Assembly: GCA_050735975.1 (NCBI GenBank)
Contig: JBOHVS010000242.1
Location: 1 to 13,794, forward strand
Direction of reading: 5' to 3'
From: DATMBL01 sp050735975
Lineage (GTDB): Bacteria > Desulfobacterota > Binatia > UBA9968
Length of the DNA stretch: 13,794 nucleotides
Part shown: positions 1-6,617 of the stretch, piece after piece
How positions within the stretch are numbered: the first letter of the stretch is position 1
Layout: every line of letters begins with the position of its first letter
Notes under the pieces: generated by a model
Database searches by the model: none
Told to the model about the DNA's origin: nothing
What the model saw: the letters and a program-made list of their open reading frames with translations, nothing else
Translations under genes and position numbers: made by a program

Positions 1-575
1 ACCGAACGAAGATCGCGGTTCGTCTCATAAATTTCGCCCAGCGCATGGCTCGATTCTTTTTCCCAGAACAGCAGCTTCAGCGCGCCGGGCCATGGTTGTC
101 GTAGCAATTCCCGAAAATCGGCCAGTGCTAAGACATTCGGAACTTGAGCGCGACCACACTGTTTGGCCGCGTTGAGCACGATCTTCTGCCATCGGTCCGC
201 GCGTCGGGCGATCTTGGCTTCATTCAATCTCGGCACTGTGTAACGGGAAACGAATGGCGCTATGGCCCGGACGCCAAGTTCCGTCGCCTTTTCGACGACG
301 AGATCCATCTTCTCTCCCTTGGTCAGGCCGAGAGCCAACGTAACTTCCAATGGAGACTCACGCTCGGCACGATAAGATTTTATGAGTGCAACTTCGCCGT
401 AGTCATCCCCGAAGGACCGGATTATGGCTTCATGCTCCAAGCCGGTATCATCGAAGACGGTAACGCGGTCGCCGGGTTTGAGCCTCAACACCCGTCTCAT
501 GTGTATTAATTCTTCGCCGGTGATTATGCCGCGATCGTCTTGGATATTTTCTTTCGGAAGAAAGAAGCGAGCCAT
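1..575 (-). CDS. rsmE: 16S rRNA m3U1498 methyltransferase RsmE, C-terminus cut by window edge
   Basis: RsmE methylates N3 of U1498 in 16S rRNA of the assembled 30S subunit using S-adenosylmethionine. The minus strand reads open from an ATG at 575-573 to the window edge, giving 191 codons of a protein that is usually about 245 residues. The N-terminal PUA-like part shows MARFFLP at 1-7, then HMRRVLRLKPGD at 25-36 and FDDTG at 41-45. The linker and the start of the SPOUT domain show LGLTKGEKMDLVVEKATELGV (about 82-102), RW at 128-129 and NAAKQCGRAQVP at 135-146, all hallmarks of the family. The missing 50 or so residues should hold the GPEGG part of the SPOUT knot. The start lies one base after the prmA stop (TAG-A-ATG), with a GAGG inside the end of prmA about 10 nt upstream, so the two are co-transcribed and probably translationally coupled. 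Identification is from motif recall and is firm. Confidence 0.93.
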   Translation of the reverse strand, partial: MARFFLPKENIQDDRGIITGEELIHMRRVLRLKPGDRVTVFDDTGLEHEAIIRSFGDDYGEVALIKSYRAERESPLEVTLALGLTKGEKMDLVVEKATELGVRAIAPFVSRYTVPRLNEAKIARRADRWQKIVLNAAKQCGRAQVPNVLALADFRELLRQPWPGALKLLFWEKESSHALGEIYETNRDLRS

Positions 576-576
576 T

Positions 577-1446
577 CTAGCGTCGCCTCAGGAGTAAAGT
601 CATCCATTCCTTCTCCTGTTTGCCGGCGACCATCCGGAAGCCGTTCGAACAAAAATGACTCGAGACATCTCTGGCTCTCGGTTTCAGGATGCCGGAAAGG
701 ATCAGATATCCTTGGGGAGCCACTCGTCTTTCCAACTCACGGGCGATCTCGAGTATCGTCTCGGCTGTCAGATTAGCGACGACGACAGGAAAAGAGTTTC
801 GTAGTTGAATCAACTTCGATCTCGAAAGCACGATCTGCTCTTGAACGCCGTTGTAGCAGACGTTTTCTCTGGCCACTTTGAGGGCTACCGGGTCATTTTC
901 CAACGCGATAATTTTCTTGACCCCCAGTTTAGCCAATGCGATCGCTAAGATACCCGAGCCTGTGCCGACATCAAGAGCGATCAGTTTCCTGCCGCTCAAG
1001 GAACCAGCGACTTGCTCGATGAATTCCAAACACCCCCGGGTGGTTGCGTGCGTGCCGGTACCGAAGGCCATTCCCGGCTCGATGACAATCACTTTCCGGC
1101 GGCGAAATAATGGCGGCTTCGTCCAAGGGGGGGTCACCCAAAACATCGTGCCGATCCTTTGCGGCGCAAAGAATCTGCGCCAGGCGCGGTTCCAATTTCT
1201 TTCTTTCAGAATCCTCCAGCGCAGATGGTGTTCGCTGACCTCGGGATATATGCCCTGGATGCCGTGGAGGAATCGTTGAACGTCCTTTCTAACGGATGAG
1301 CTTTCCGCGGAATAAGCGAAATAAGCCTGAACCTCGTTTTTCTTGATAACGACGCCCGGGGATCCCCTTTCGATAAGAAAGTTGGAAACGGCGTCCAGGG
1401 CCGAGGGATCGGTTCGCAACGACAGCTGTAACCAGGACGAAGGCAC
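577..1446 (-). CDS. prmA: Ribosomal protein L11 methyltransferase PrmA
   Basis: PrmA trimethylates lysines and the N-terminus of ribosomal protein L11 using S-adenosylmethionine in the cytoplasm. The 289-residue product is full length for the family (about 290). It has an N-terminal L11-recognition domain (WLQLSLRT at 5-12; NFLIERGSPGVVI at 22-34) and a C-terminal class I methyltransferase domain. That domain shows EPGMAFGTGTHATT at 123-136, the SAM-binding motif LDVGTGSGILAIALAKLG at 158-175, ENDP at 183-186 and VVANLTAE at 222-229, where PrmA proteins usually have an N-[IL]-x-A type motif. The start is a GTG. A TAA lies in frame three codons upstream, so no longer start is possible, and the conserved N-terminus begins at once, so a shorter one is unlikely. 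No clear Shine-Dalgarno precedes it. It forms a two-gene unit with rsmE downstream, a common bacterial arrangement. Confidence 0.95.
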   Translation of the reverse strand: MPSSWLQLSLRTDPSALDAVSNFLIERGSPGVVIKKNEVQAYFAYSAESSSVRKDVQRFLHGIQGIYPEVSEHHLRWRILKERNWNRAWRRFFAPQRIGTMFWVTPPWTKPPLFRRRKVIVIEPGMAFGTGTHATTRGCLEFIEQVAGSLSGRKLIALDVGTGSGILAIALAKLGVKKIIALENDPVALKVARENVCYNGVQEQIVLSRSKLIQLRNSFPVVVANLTAETILEIARELERRVAPQGYLILSGILKPRARDVSSHFCSNGFRMVAGKQEKEWMTLLLRRR

Positions 1447-1471
1447 TATTTTTTATGCCATAGAGAAAACG

Positions 1472-1489
1472 CGGCAGCAAACCCTGCCG
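1472..1489 (-). promoter_or_regulatory. Small hairpin in the prmA leader
   Basis: CGGCAG at 1472-1477 and CTGCCG at 1484-1489 form a perfect 6-bp stem with a six-base loop, about 25 nt upstream of the prmA GTG. Read on the minus strand, a CGTTTTCTC stretch follows the stem and a run of seven T precedes it. It could be a weak attenuator or leader structure, or chance. The prmA start itself lacks a good ribosome binding site. Confidence 0.3.
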
Positions 1490-1519
1490 AAAAAAAGACT
1501 GAGATGAAGCTTAACCGTC

Positions 1520-1548
1520 TTGTCAAACTTGCTGCTTCCAGATATGGA
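1520..1548 (+). promoter_or_regulatory. Predicted sigma-70 promoter for the FAH-family gene
   Basis: TTGTCA at 1520-1525 and TATGGA at 1543-1548 are separated by exactly 17 bases, close to the TTGACA and TATAAT consensus. Transcription would start near 1555, giving a leader of about 20 nt that holds the GAAAGGAG ribosome binding site at 1561-1568. Read by eye only. Confidence 0.45.
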
Positions 1549-1575
1549 CAATAACAAACCGAAAGGAGCAGCAGC

Positions 1576-2466
1576 ATGAAACTGGCTTCGATCAAGCCCA
1601 ACGAACTCGCTGTCGTAAGAGATGACACACTGGTCCCAGTGGGAGGCGCCTTGGCGCAAGAGGGCGCCATCCAGAAGAACTTTTCGATGCTGGACCTCAT
1701 TGAGAATTACGACGCGTTAAGGAACGCTCTCTCCAACGCGGCTAACCCGGGGATGGCAAAAACACTCAACCAGAAGATGCTTAAGGCGCCGGTGGAAAAG
1801 CCTTCCAAGATCTGGGCGGCAGCAGGCAATTACAAACGAGGAAGCCAAGGTCTCGGCGATGCCCGCGGCCGGGGAAGCACGGGAACAACATCACCGGAAG
1901 AGCTTCTTGAACGGATTTTTCTGAAACCGCCTTCAGCGATCACGGGACCCGAAGAGAACATTATCATCCCCAGAAACGCCGAGACGATCTTTCCTGAGCT
2001 TGAGCTCTGCGTGGTCATCGGTAGACGGGCGCGAAATTTACCGAAGGAGCGAGCGTTCGACGCGATCTTCGGCTACACCATCATGCTTGACGTGACGGCG
2101 CGCGGCTATGGCTCGGGCACGGGATTACCGGGAACTCGCTGCGTGCGCAAAGGCTTTGAAACTTTCGCGCCTATAGGACCGTGGATCACCACCAAGGACG
2201 AGATTGCCGATCCTCATAAGCTTTGGATGAAGCTTTGGATCAACGGCGAGCTCCAGCAGTCGGCCAAAACGGACGCGATGGTAAACGATATCGGCACACT
2301 CATAAGCTACTTGTCCCAGGTGACCACGCTTTACCCCGGCGATCTCATTACCACCGGGAATCCGGATTCCCCGGAGTTCCAACAAAAGCTGCAACCGGGT
2401 GATATCTTGAAGGCGGAGATCGAGGGAATCGGCGCGATGAACCTGGGTGTCGCCAAAGAAAGTTAA
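1576..2466 (+). CDS. Fumarylacetoacetate hydrolase (FAH) family protein
   Basis: FAH-family enzymes hydrolyse, decarboxylate or isomerise acyl-pyruvate-type compounds at the end of aromatic and related catabolic routes, using a divalent metal. The 296-residue protein has the fold's landmarks: FLKPPSAITGPEENIIIP at 115-132, the acidic metal-ligand motif PELELCVVIGR at 140-150 (E141, E143), the third acidic ligand in LDVTAR (D172), RKGFETFAPIGPW at 191-203, WINGELQQSA at 221-230, and TLYPGDLITTGNPDSP at 251-266 near the C-terminus. The usual TGTP turn is TGNP here. The N-terminal 75 or so residues are a small family-typical domain. The ATG is preceded by GAAAGGAG with good spacing. It diverges from prmA and precedes a DUF1015 gene with its own promoter, so it may be monocistronic. 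The substrate cannot be assigned; 2-keto-4-pentenoate hydratase-like, ureidoglycolate lyase-like and fumarylpyruvate hydrolase activities all remain possible. Confidence 0.9.
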   Translation: MKLASIKPNELAVVRDDTLVPVGGALAQEGAIQKNFSMLDLIENYDALRNALSNAANPGMAKTLNQKMLKAPVEKPSKIWAAAGNYKRGSQGLGDARGRGSTGTTSPEELLERIFLKPPSAITGPEENIIIPRNAETIFPELELCVVIGRRARNLPKERAFDAIFGYTIMLDVTARGYGSGTGLPGTRCVRKGFETFAPIGPWITTKDEIADPHKLWMKLWINGELQQSAKTDAMVNDIGTLISYLSQVTTLYPGDLITTGNPDSPEFQQKLQPGDILKAEIEGIGAMNLGVAKES

Positions 2467-2519
2467 CGCGGCGCCGCACCGGATCTTAGGGAGCGGCCGG
2501 GACAATCCCCGCGCCGGCA

Positions 2520-2548
2520 ATGACATTTTCGCTCATAGCGTGTATGAT
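2520..2548 (+). promoter_or_regulatory. Predicted sigma-70 promoter for the DUF1015 gene
   Basis: ATGACA at 2520-2525 and TATGAT at 2543-2548 stand 17 bases apart, each one base from the -35 and -10 consensus. Transcription would begin around 2555, about 50 nt ahead of the DUF1015 start. It lies in the 141-base gap after the FAH-family gene and implies independent transcription of DUF1015. Confidence 0.5.
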
Positions 2549-2607
2549 TTTCCCTCAATCATCGCCAGCCTCTTTTTTGAACGATAAGCACGAGGAATCG
2601 ACTCTCT

Positions 2608-3936
2608 ATGATACGTATCGCGCCGTTTCGCGGTCTTTTCTACAACCCAAAAAAAATTCGCGATCTCTCGAAAGTTGTTACGCCCCCCTATGACGTCATC
2701 TCACGGGAGGATCAGGAAAAGCTCCATCGCAAGTCGCCGTACAACTTCGTCAGGCTGGATTTAAGCCAAGAACCGGATTCATACGCGGCGGTCGCTCAGC
2801 TTTTCGAAACCTGGCAGAGCGAAGGTGTCTTCGAACGGGACGAAGTACCAACGGTTTATTTTCTCAGCCATCGCTTTTCTCTAAAAGGCGGGGCTACGAG
2901 AGAGCGCCAGGGATTTTTTGCTTTGACGGAGCTGCAGGATTTCTCCAACGGCGATATCCGGCCGCACGAAAAGACCCTTTCTGCGCCCAAAGAAGACCGG
3001 TTAAGACTGATGCTGGCGAGCAACTCTCAATTCAGTCCGATCTTCGCTCTGTATACCCAGCCAAAGCAGACAATCAACCGAATGCTGGCGGAGTATGCGG
3101 AAGGCCTCGCGCCGTTCATCGAGCTCGAAACCGACGGCGGAGACGAGTGCCGGCTTTGGCGCGTTAACGAGGAAGGGATGATTCGTGAGGTCCAGCGCGA
3201 GATGAAGGCCCAGCGGCTGTTGATCGCCGATGGGCACCATCGATACGAGGCCACCCTCCAGTATCGCGATCAAAAGCGCGCGGACCGAAGGCAGTGGAAC
3301 GGCCGGGAACCATTTAACTACATAATGACTTACTTCGCGAACATCAACGACGATAACGTGGCGATCCTGCCAACCCACCGCCTGGTCCGCGGTTACCTAC
3401 CCCAGCCGTTCTTGCAGTTGGAGGAAACACTGCAGAAGTATTTCTATGTCGAGCAATACCCCAAAACGCCGGTGGGACAGAGTTGGTTCTTAAAAGCTCT
3501 AAAAAGCGGCAAGAAGCAGCGTCTTATCGGCGCCAGTTTTAAACGCGATCCGCGCTACTTAATCTTGCGGCTGAAGAACAAGAGAATCATGCAGCGCCTG
3601 GCGAAGGATCTCAGCGCGCCGTTGCGTGAACTCGACGTTTCGACCTTGCACCTTCTGGTGCTCGAACACATTTTGGGACTCACTCCTGAACAACAAATCA
3701 CCGACGGAACGATCCGTTACTCCCAAGACGAAGAGGCAGTGTTACAAGCGCTGGAAAAAGAAGACTATCAAGCGGCCTTCATCCTCAATCCACCGAAGGC
3801 AGAAGAAATTCTTACGATAGCGAACGGCGGCGAGACAATGCCGCAAAAATCGACTTATTTTTACCCCAAACTCGTTTCCGGCCTGCTCATTAACAAAATC
3901 GATCCGCAAGAGGAGATTAAGGATTCGCCGGACTGA
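2608..3936 (+). CDS. DUF1015 family protein, function unknown
   Basis: This 442-residue cytoplasmic protein belongs to the conserved DUF1015 family, whose members are usually about 400-450 residues; I know of no settled biochemical function. Diagnostic motifs are visible: APFRGLFYNP at 5-14, TPPYDVIS at 25-32, YNFVRLDLS at 45-53, RPHEKTL at 118-124, and the strongly conserved IADGHHRYEATLQYR at 206-220. The C-terminal half carries FNYIMTYF at 236-243 followed by ILPTHRLV at 253-260. The DGHHRYE and HEKT motifs look like active-site or ligand-binding elements, but that is inference. GAGGAA at 2592-2597 precedes the ATG by about 10 nt. It converges on the amidohydrolase gene with a 40-base gap holding no obvious terminator. 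In other genomes, from memory, DUF1015 genes often lie near serine-metabolism genes, but none is visible here. Confidence 0.9.
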   Translation: MIRIAPFRGLFYNPKKIRDLSKVVTPPYDVISREDQEKLHRKSPYNFVRLDLSQEPDSYAAVAQLFETWQSEGVFERDEVPTVYFLSHRFSLKGGATRERQGFFALTELQDFSNGDIRPHEKTLSAPKEDRLRLMLASNSQFSPIFALYTQPKQTINRMLAEYAEGLAPFIELETDGGDECRLWRVNEEGMIREVQREMKAQRLLIADGHHRYEATLQYRDQKRADRRQWNGREPFNYIMTYFANINDDNVAILPTHRLVRGYLPQPFLQLEETLQKYFYVEQYPKTPVGQSWFLKALKSGKKQRLIGASFKRDPRYLILRLKNKRIMQRLAKDLSAPLRELDVSTLHLLVLEHILGLTPEQQITDGTIRYSQDEEAVLQALEKEDYQAAFILNPPKAEEILTIANGGETMPQKSTYFYPKLVSGLLINKIDPQEEIKDSPD

Positions 3937-3976
3937 CAGCGCTACGGGCTAACCATCCTTCGAGAGCGCGTGTTTC

Positions 3977-5359
3977 CTATCGCAATGGCGGAATGAACTG
4001 TCCGTCGCCGGGCTTGCCGACGATCTTGCCGTCTTGCATGACAGTCTTGCCGCGGAGGATCGTGCGGATCGGCGCGCCCTTGATTTTCCGGCCGTGATAG
4101 GGAGTCCAACCGACTTTAGTGTAGGTGGTTTCGTTACTGATAGTCTCTTCCTTATTCATGTCCAAAATGACGAGATCGGCGTCCGAGCCGGGTTGGATGA
4201 TCCCTTTACGCGGGTAGACGCCGAAGAGCTTCGCTGCATTGTACGAGGTGATTCTCACCAGGGTATCCAAGGTCAGCATTCCCTCGTTCACCGCGGTCAA
4301 GAACAATCTTAAATAGTCTTGAATCTGCGGCTCTCCTCCGGGAGATTTCCACATATCCTTCCACCCAACGTCCTTTTCTTCCTTTGTGTGGGGCGCATGA
4401 TCCGTTCCGATCACGTCGACGGTCCCGTCGTTGATTCCTTGCCATAATGCATCGACGTGCGCCGGCGGCACCCAAAAACCCAAGCAGTAGGGACCGAGTT
4501 TTTCGACGTTCTCCCAGGAGCCGAGGAAGAGCGCCCATGGATTGACCTCGCAACTGCAGGGCCTGCCCTCGTCTTTGGCGCGGCGAAGCATATCCAGGCC
4601 CGCCGGAGTACTCATGTGCATGATGTGCAGCTTGTTTCCGACCGCCTTTTGAAAACGGAACAGAGTGGCGATCGCCGTATCCCAGATAATGCCGTCAAAA
4701 TCCCGGTAGGCCTTGGCATAGGCCTGCGGGCTGTGATCGCCACTTTTCCAGTAGCGACCCTCGATCTCATCCATCAAGTCCTGGTCGTGAGGATGCACCA
4801 TCAAAGGCAAACCGGTTTTTCCGACTTGCTCGAAACAGCGAAAGAGTTCGCCGTGATTGTGCAGGCCGATGCCGGGCATATGAGGATAGTCCCGCCCGGT
4901 GTCCTTGACCATGAAAATTTTGAACGCCAGAGGCCCCTCTTTCGCGAGAGCTGAAATTTGTTCGGGCACAGTGCCGGACGGATTATGGTTAAAGTCGACA
5001 ATGGCTTTCTTTTTGTGATCTTCGATCAAGTTTCGGTACCGCTCGACGGTTGTCGTCGGCGGATCGACATTCGGCATCCCGACGGACAAAGTCACACCGC
5101 CGGCGGCGGCAGCCATGGTTGCCGTGGTCATATCTTCTTTGTGCGTAAACCCCGGATCTCGATGATGGGTGTGGGTATCGATGAGGCCTGGAATAACTTT
5201 TTTCCCTTTAGCATCGACGATGGCGCCGGCCGTATCTGGTAAGGCCGGAGACTTCCCGAGAGCAACAATTTTTCCGCCAACCACCGCAACATCGGCCTCA
5301 ACGAAGCCGCCAGGAGTCCAGACTTCGCCGCCTTTGACGAGCAAATCGAATTTATCCAT
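3977..5359 (-). CDS. Cyclic amidohydrolase (dihydroorotase / allantoinase / hydantoinase superfamily)
   Basis: This metal-dependent hydrolase of the amidohydrolase superfamily is likely to open a cyclic amide ring such as dihydroorotate, allantoin or a hydantoin. All two-metal site residues are present in the 460-residue product: the HxH of DTHTHHRDPG (H63, H65), the lysine of FKIFM (K147) that is carboxylated in this family, VHPHD (H189), IMHMS (H248), and GTDHAPHT (D320). The N-terminal beta-sandwich strand (LLVKGGEVWTPGGF, 6-19) and the C-terminal ITSYNAAKLFGVYPRKG (370-386) with GSDADLVILD (391-400) complete the composite domain. I place the start at 5359. AAGGGAG lies at 5371-5377 there, and a strong promoter at 5397-5425 would make a further-upstream start at 5434 untranscribed. 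It stands apart from pyrimidine genes, next to an ABC importer and near an FAH-family enzyme, so a catabolic role is as likely as pyrC-type biosynthesis. Confidence 0.9.
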   Translation of the reverse strand: MDKFDLLVKGGEVWTPGGFVEADVAVVGGKIVALGKSPALPDTAGAIVDAKGKKVIPGLIDTHTHHRDPGFTHKEDMTTATMAAAAGGVTLSVGMPNVDPPTTTVERYRNLIEDHKKKAIVDFNHNPSGTVPEQISALAKEGPLAFKIFMVKDTGRDYPHMPGIGLHNHGELFRCFEQVGKTGLPLMVHPHDQDLMDEIEGRYWKSGDHSPQAYAKAYRDFDGIIWDTAIATLFRFQKAVGNKLHIMHMSTPAGLDMLRRAKDEGRPCSCEVNPWALFLGSWENVEKLGPYCLGFWVPPAHVDALWQGINDGTVDVIGTDHAPHTKEEKDVGWKDMWKSPGGEPQIQDYLRLFLTAVNEGMLTLDTLVRITSYNAAKLFGVYPRKGIIQPGSDADLVILDMNKEETISNETTYTKVGWTPYHGRKIKGAPIRTILRGKTVMQDGKIVGKPGDGQFIPPLR

Positions 5360-5396
5360 TAATGAGCATTCTCCCTTCGATGGTTCTCGAAAAATT

Positions 5397-5425
5397 CTTA
5401 TATGATCGGCTATTACGGCTGTCAA
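5397..5425 (-). promoter_or_regulatory. Near-consensus sigma-70 promoter for the amidohydrolase gene
   Basis: On the minus strand a perfect TTGACA (5425-5420) is followed after exactly 17 bases by TATAAG (5402-5397). Transcription would start near 5390, leaving a leader of about 30 nt with AAGGGAG ahead of the ATG at 5359. This is the best promoter match I find in the window and it fixes the choice of start codon. Confidence 0.65.
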
Positions 5426-5588
5426 CCAGCCCATCGCGGCGGCAAGAATGGCAGACTCGATAGCGCTCTCTATAAGAACTTCTTATGGGTCGGATGAATA
5501 CCAGCGACTTGACTCTGTAGCCGAAATTTGATGAAAGTATCTTCGCCACAACTGAGGGCAAATGACAACACATTAGGAGGAACGCTTC

Positions 5589-6605
5589 ATGTCACACAGA
5601 TTTCCGGTTCTTATCTTGTTGGCTGCAAACTTGATCTTCGCAAGCCAACCGGCATTCAGTCAGGATGCGAAACTTATTCAGGCAGCAAAGAAAGAAGGGG
5701 GGAAAGCGGTTATTTATGGATCCCTCGAGTCGGGCACCGTCGATACGATCATCAAGGCCTACCGGAAAAAAACCGGCCTTGACGTCGACTACTGGCGGGC
5801 TTCGGCCACTAAGGTTATGGACAGGGCGCTGAGTGAATATCGAGCCGGGAAACCGCTCTTCGATATCGTTCTCACCAACGACAACCCCATGCAGATCATG
5901 TTTAAAGAGGGGATTTTCGCCAAATACGAATCGCCAACTTTCAAGGATTTCCCCAAAGAAGCCATCGATCCGAATCTAGGCCCTAGATACCGAAATGTCA
6001 TCATTGGCGTTGTTTACAACAAAAGCATCGTCAAGCCTGCAAATGCGCCGAAATCGCTTGAGGATCTGGTGAAACCTCAGTACCGGGGTAAACTGGTTAT
6101 GCCGGATCCCACCCAACACACCACAACCACGCAGTGGGTGGCGAGCCTATATAAAGTCATGGGCGGCAAGGAGAAGGCCGACAAGTTTATCCGTGACCTT
6201 GCGGCGACAAAACCTATTCTGGTGGAATCCCTGTTACCCGCCGCAAAGCGCGTAACCACGGGTGAAACCCCCATCGCCATTACCTATGTTAAATACGCGT
6301 ATGTTTACGGCAAAGAGGGCGCGCCGCTGGATTACGTACGGCTCGGTAAAATGATGGGCGATGGCCACTACTTGACGTTGAGCAATAAAGCACCTCATCC
6401 GAATGCTGGTAAAGCCTTCATCGACTATTTCTTGGACAATGAAAGTATGAAAATTTTAGCCCAGGAAGGTGAGTTTGTGAACCGCAAGGGCGTCTATCCG
6501 CCGCTGCCGGGCGCGGACAAAATCCAGTTTGTCGAAATGTTGGACCTGAACAAGAAACAATTCGCGGAAAAGAAGAAAGAATTCCAGGCGATCTTTTTGA
6601 AGTAA
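5589..6605 (+). CDS. ABC transporter substrate-binding protein, Fe3+/polyamine type (family 1)
   Basis: This is a periplasmic or extracytoplasmic binding protein that delivers a solute to the permease encoded next. The 338-residue precursor starts with a signal peptide (about 1-24: a short basic start, the hydrophobic run VLILLAANLIFA, and a likely cut after AFS before QDAK). The mature part reads like the FbpA/AfuA and PotD-like class: KLIQAAKKEGGKAVIYGSLE at 28-47, FDIVLTNDNP at 91-100, IIGVVYNKS at 138-146, PKSLEDLVKPQYRGKLVMPDP at about 154-174, TGETPIAITYVKYA at 224-237, and a C-terminal HPNAGKAFIDYFL motif at 270-282. An unusually good ribosome binding site, AGGAGGAA at 5575-5582, precedes the ATG. 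It is the first gene of the operon. Although the class is named for iron, in environmental lineages such proteins bind many organic anions, so the ligand is open. Confidence 0.9.
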   Translation: MSHRFPVLILLAANLIFASQPAFSQDAKLIQAAKKEGGKAVIYGSLESGTVDTIIKAYRKKTGLDVDYWRASATKVMDRALSEYRAGKPLFDIVLTNDNPMQIMFKEGIFAKYESPTFKDFPKEAIDPNLGPRYRNVIIGVVYNKSIVKPANAPKSLEDLVKPQYRGKLVMPDPTQHTTTTQWVASLYKVMGGKEKADKFIRDLAATKPILVESLLPAAKRVTTGETPIAITYVKYAYVYGKEGAPLDYVRLGKMMGDGHYLTLSNKAPHPNAGKAFIDYFLDNESMKILAQEGEFVNRKGVYPPLPGADKIQFVEMLDLNKKQFAEKKKEFQAIFLK

Positions 6606-6617
6606 GGCACGCGCCTT
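6604..6617 (+). promoter_or_regulatory. Hairpin covering the ribosome binding site and TTG start of the permease
   Basis: AAGGC at 6604-6608 and GCCTT at 6613-6617 form a perfect 5-bp stem with loop ACGC. The stem includes the AAGG ribosome binding site and the first two bases of the TTG start codon at 6616, and it overlaps the TAA stop of the binding-protein gene. It could lower permease translation relative to the binding protein, or be opened by ribosomes finishing the upstream gene. It is short, so moderate confidence only. Confidence 0.35.

Noticed and set aside
144..509. 121-codon ORF on the plus strand
   Set aside because: It is antisense to rsmE, whose reading frame is rich in family motifs; the plus-strand product resembles nothing.
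2467..2519. GC-rich inverted bases after the FAH-family gene as a terminator
   Set aside because: GCCGG/CCGGC can pair, but the stem is interrupted and no T-run follows.
3937..3976. Bidirectional terminator between the convergent DUF1015 and amidohydrolase genes
   Set aside because: No stem with adjoining T-run could be found in the 40-base gap.
5360..5434. Upstream extension of the amidohydrolase to a start at 5434
   Set aside because: The extension contains the TTGACA-17-TATAAG promoter and lacks family similarity; the ATG at 5359 has its own ribosome binding site.
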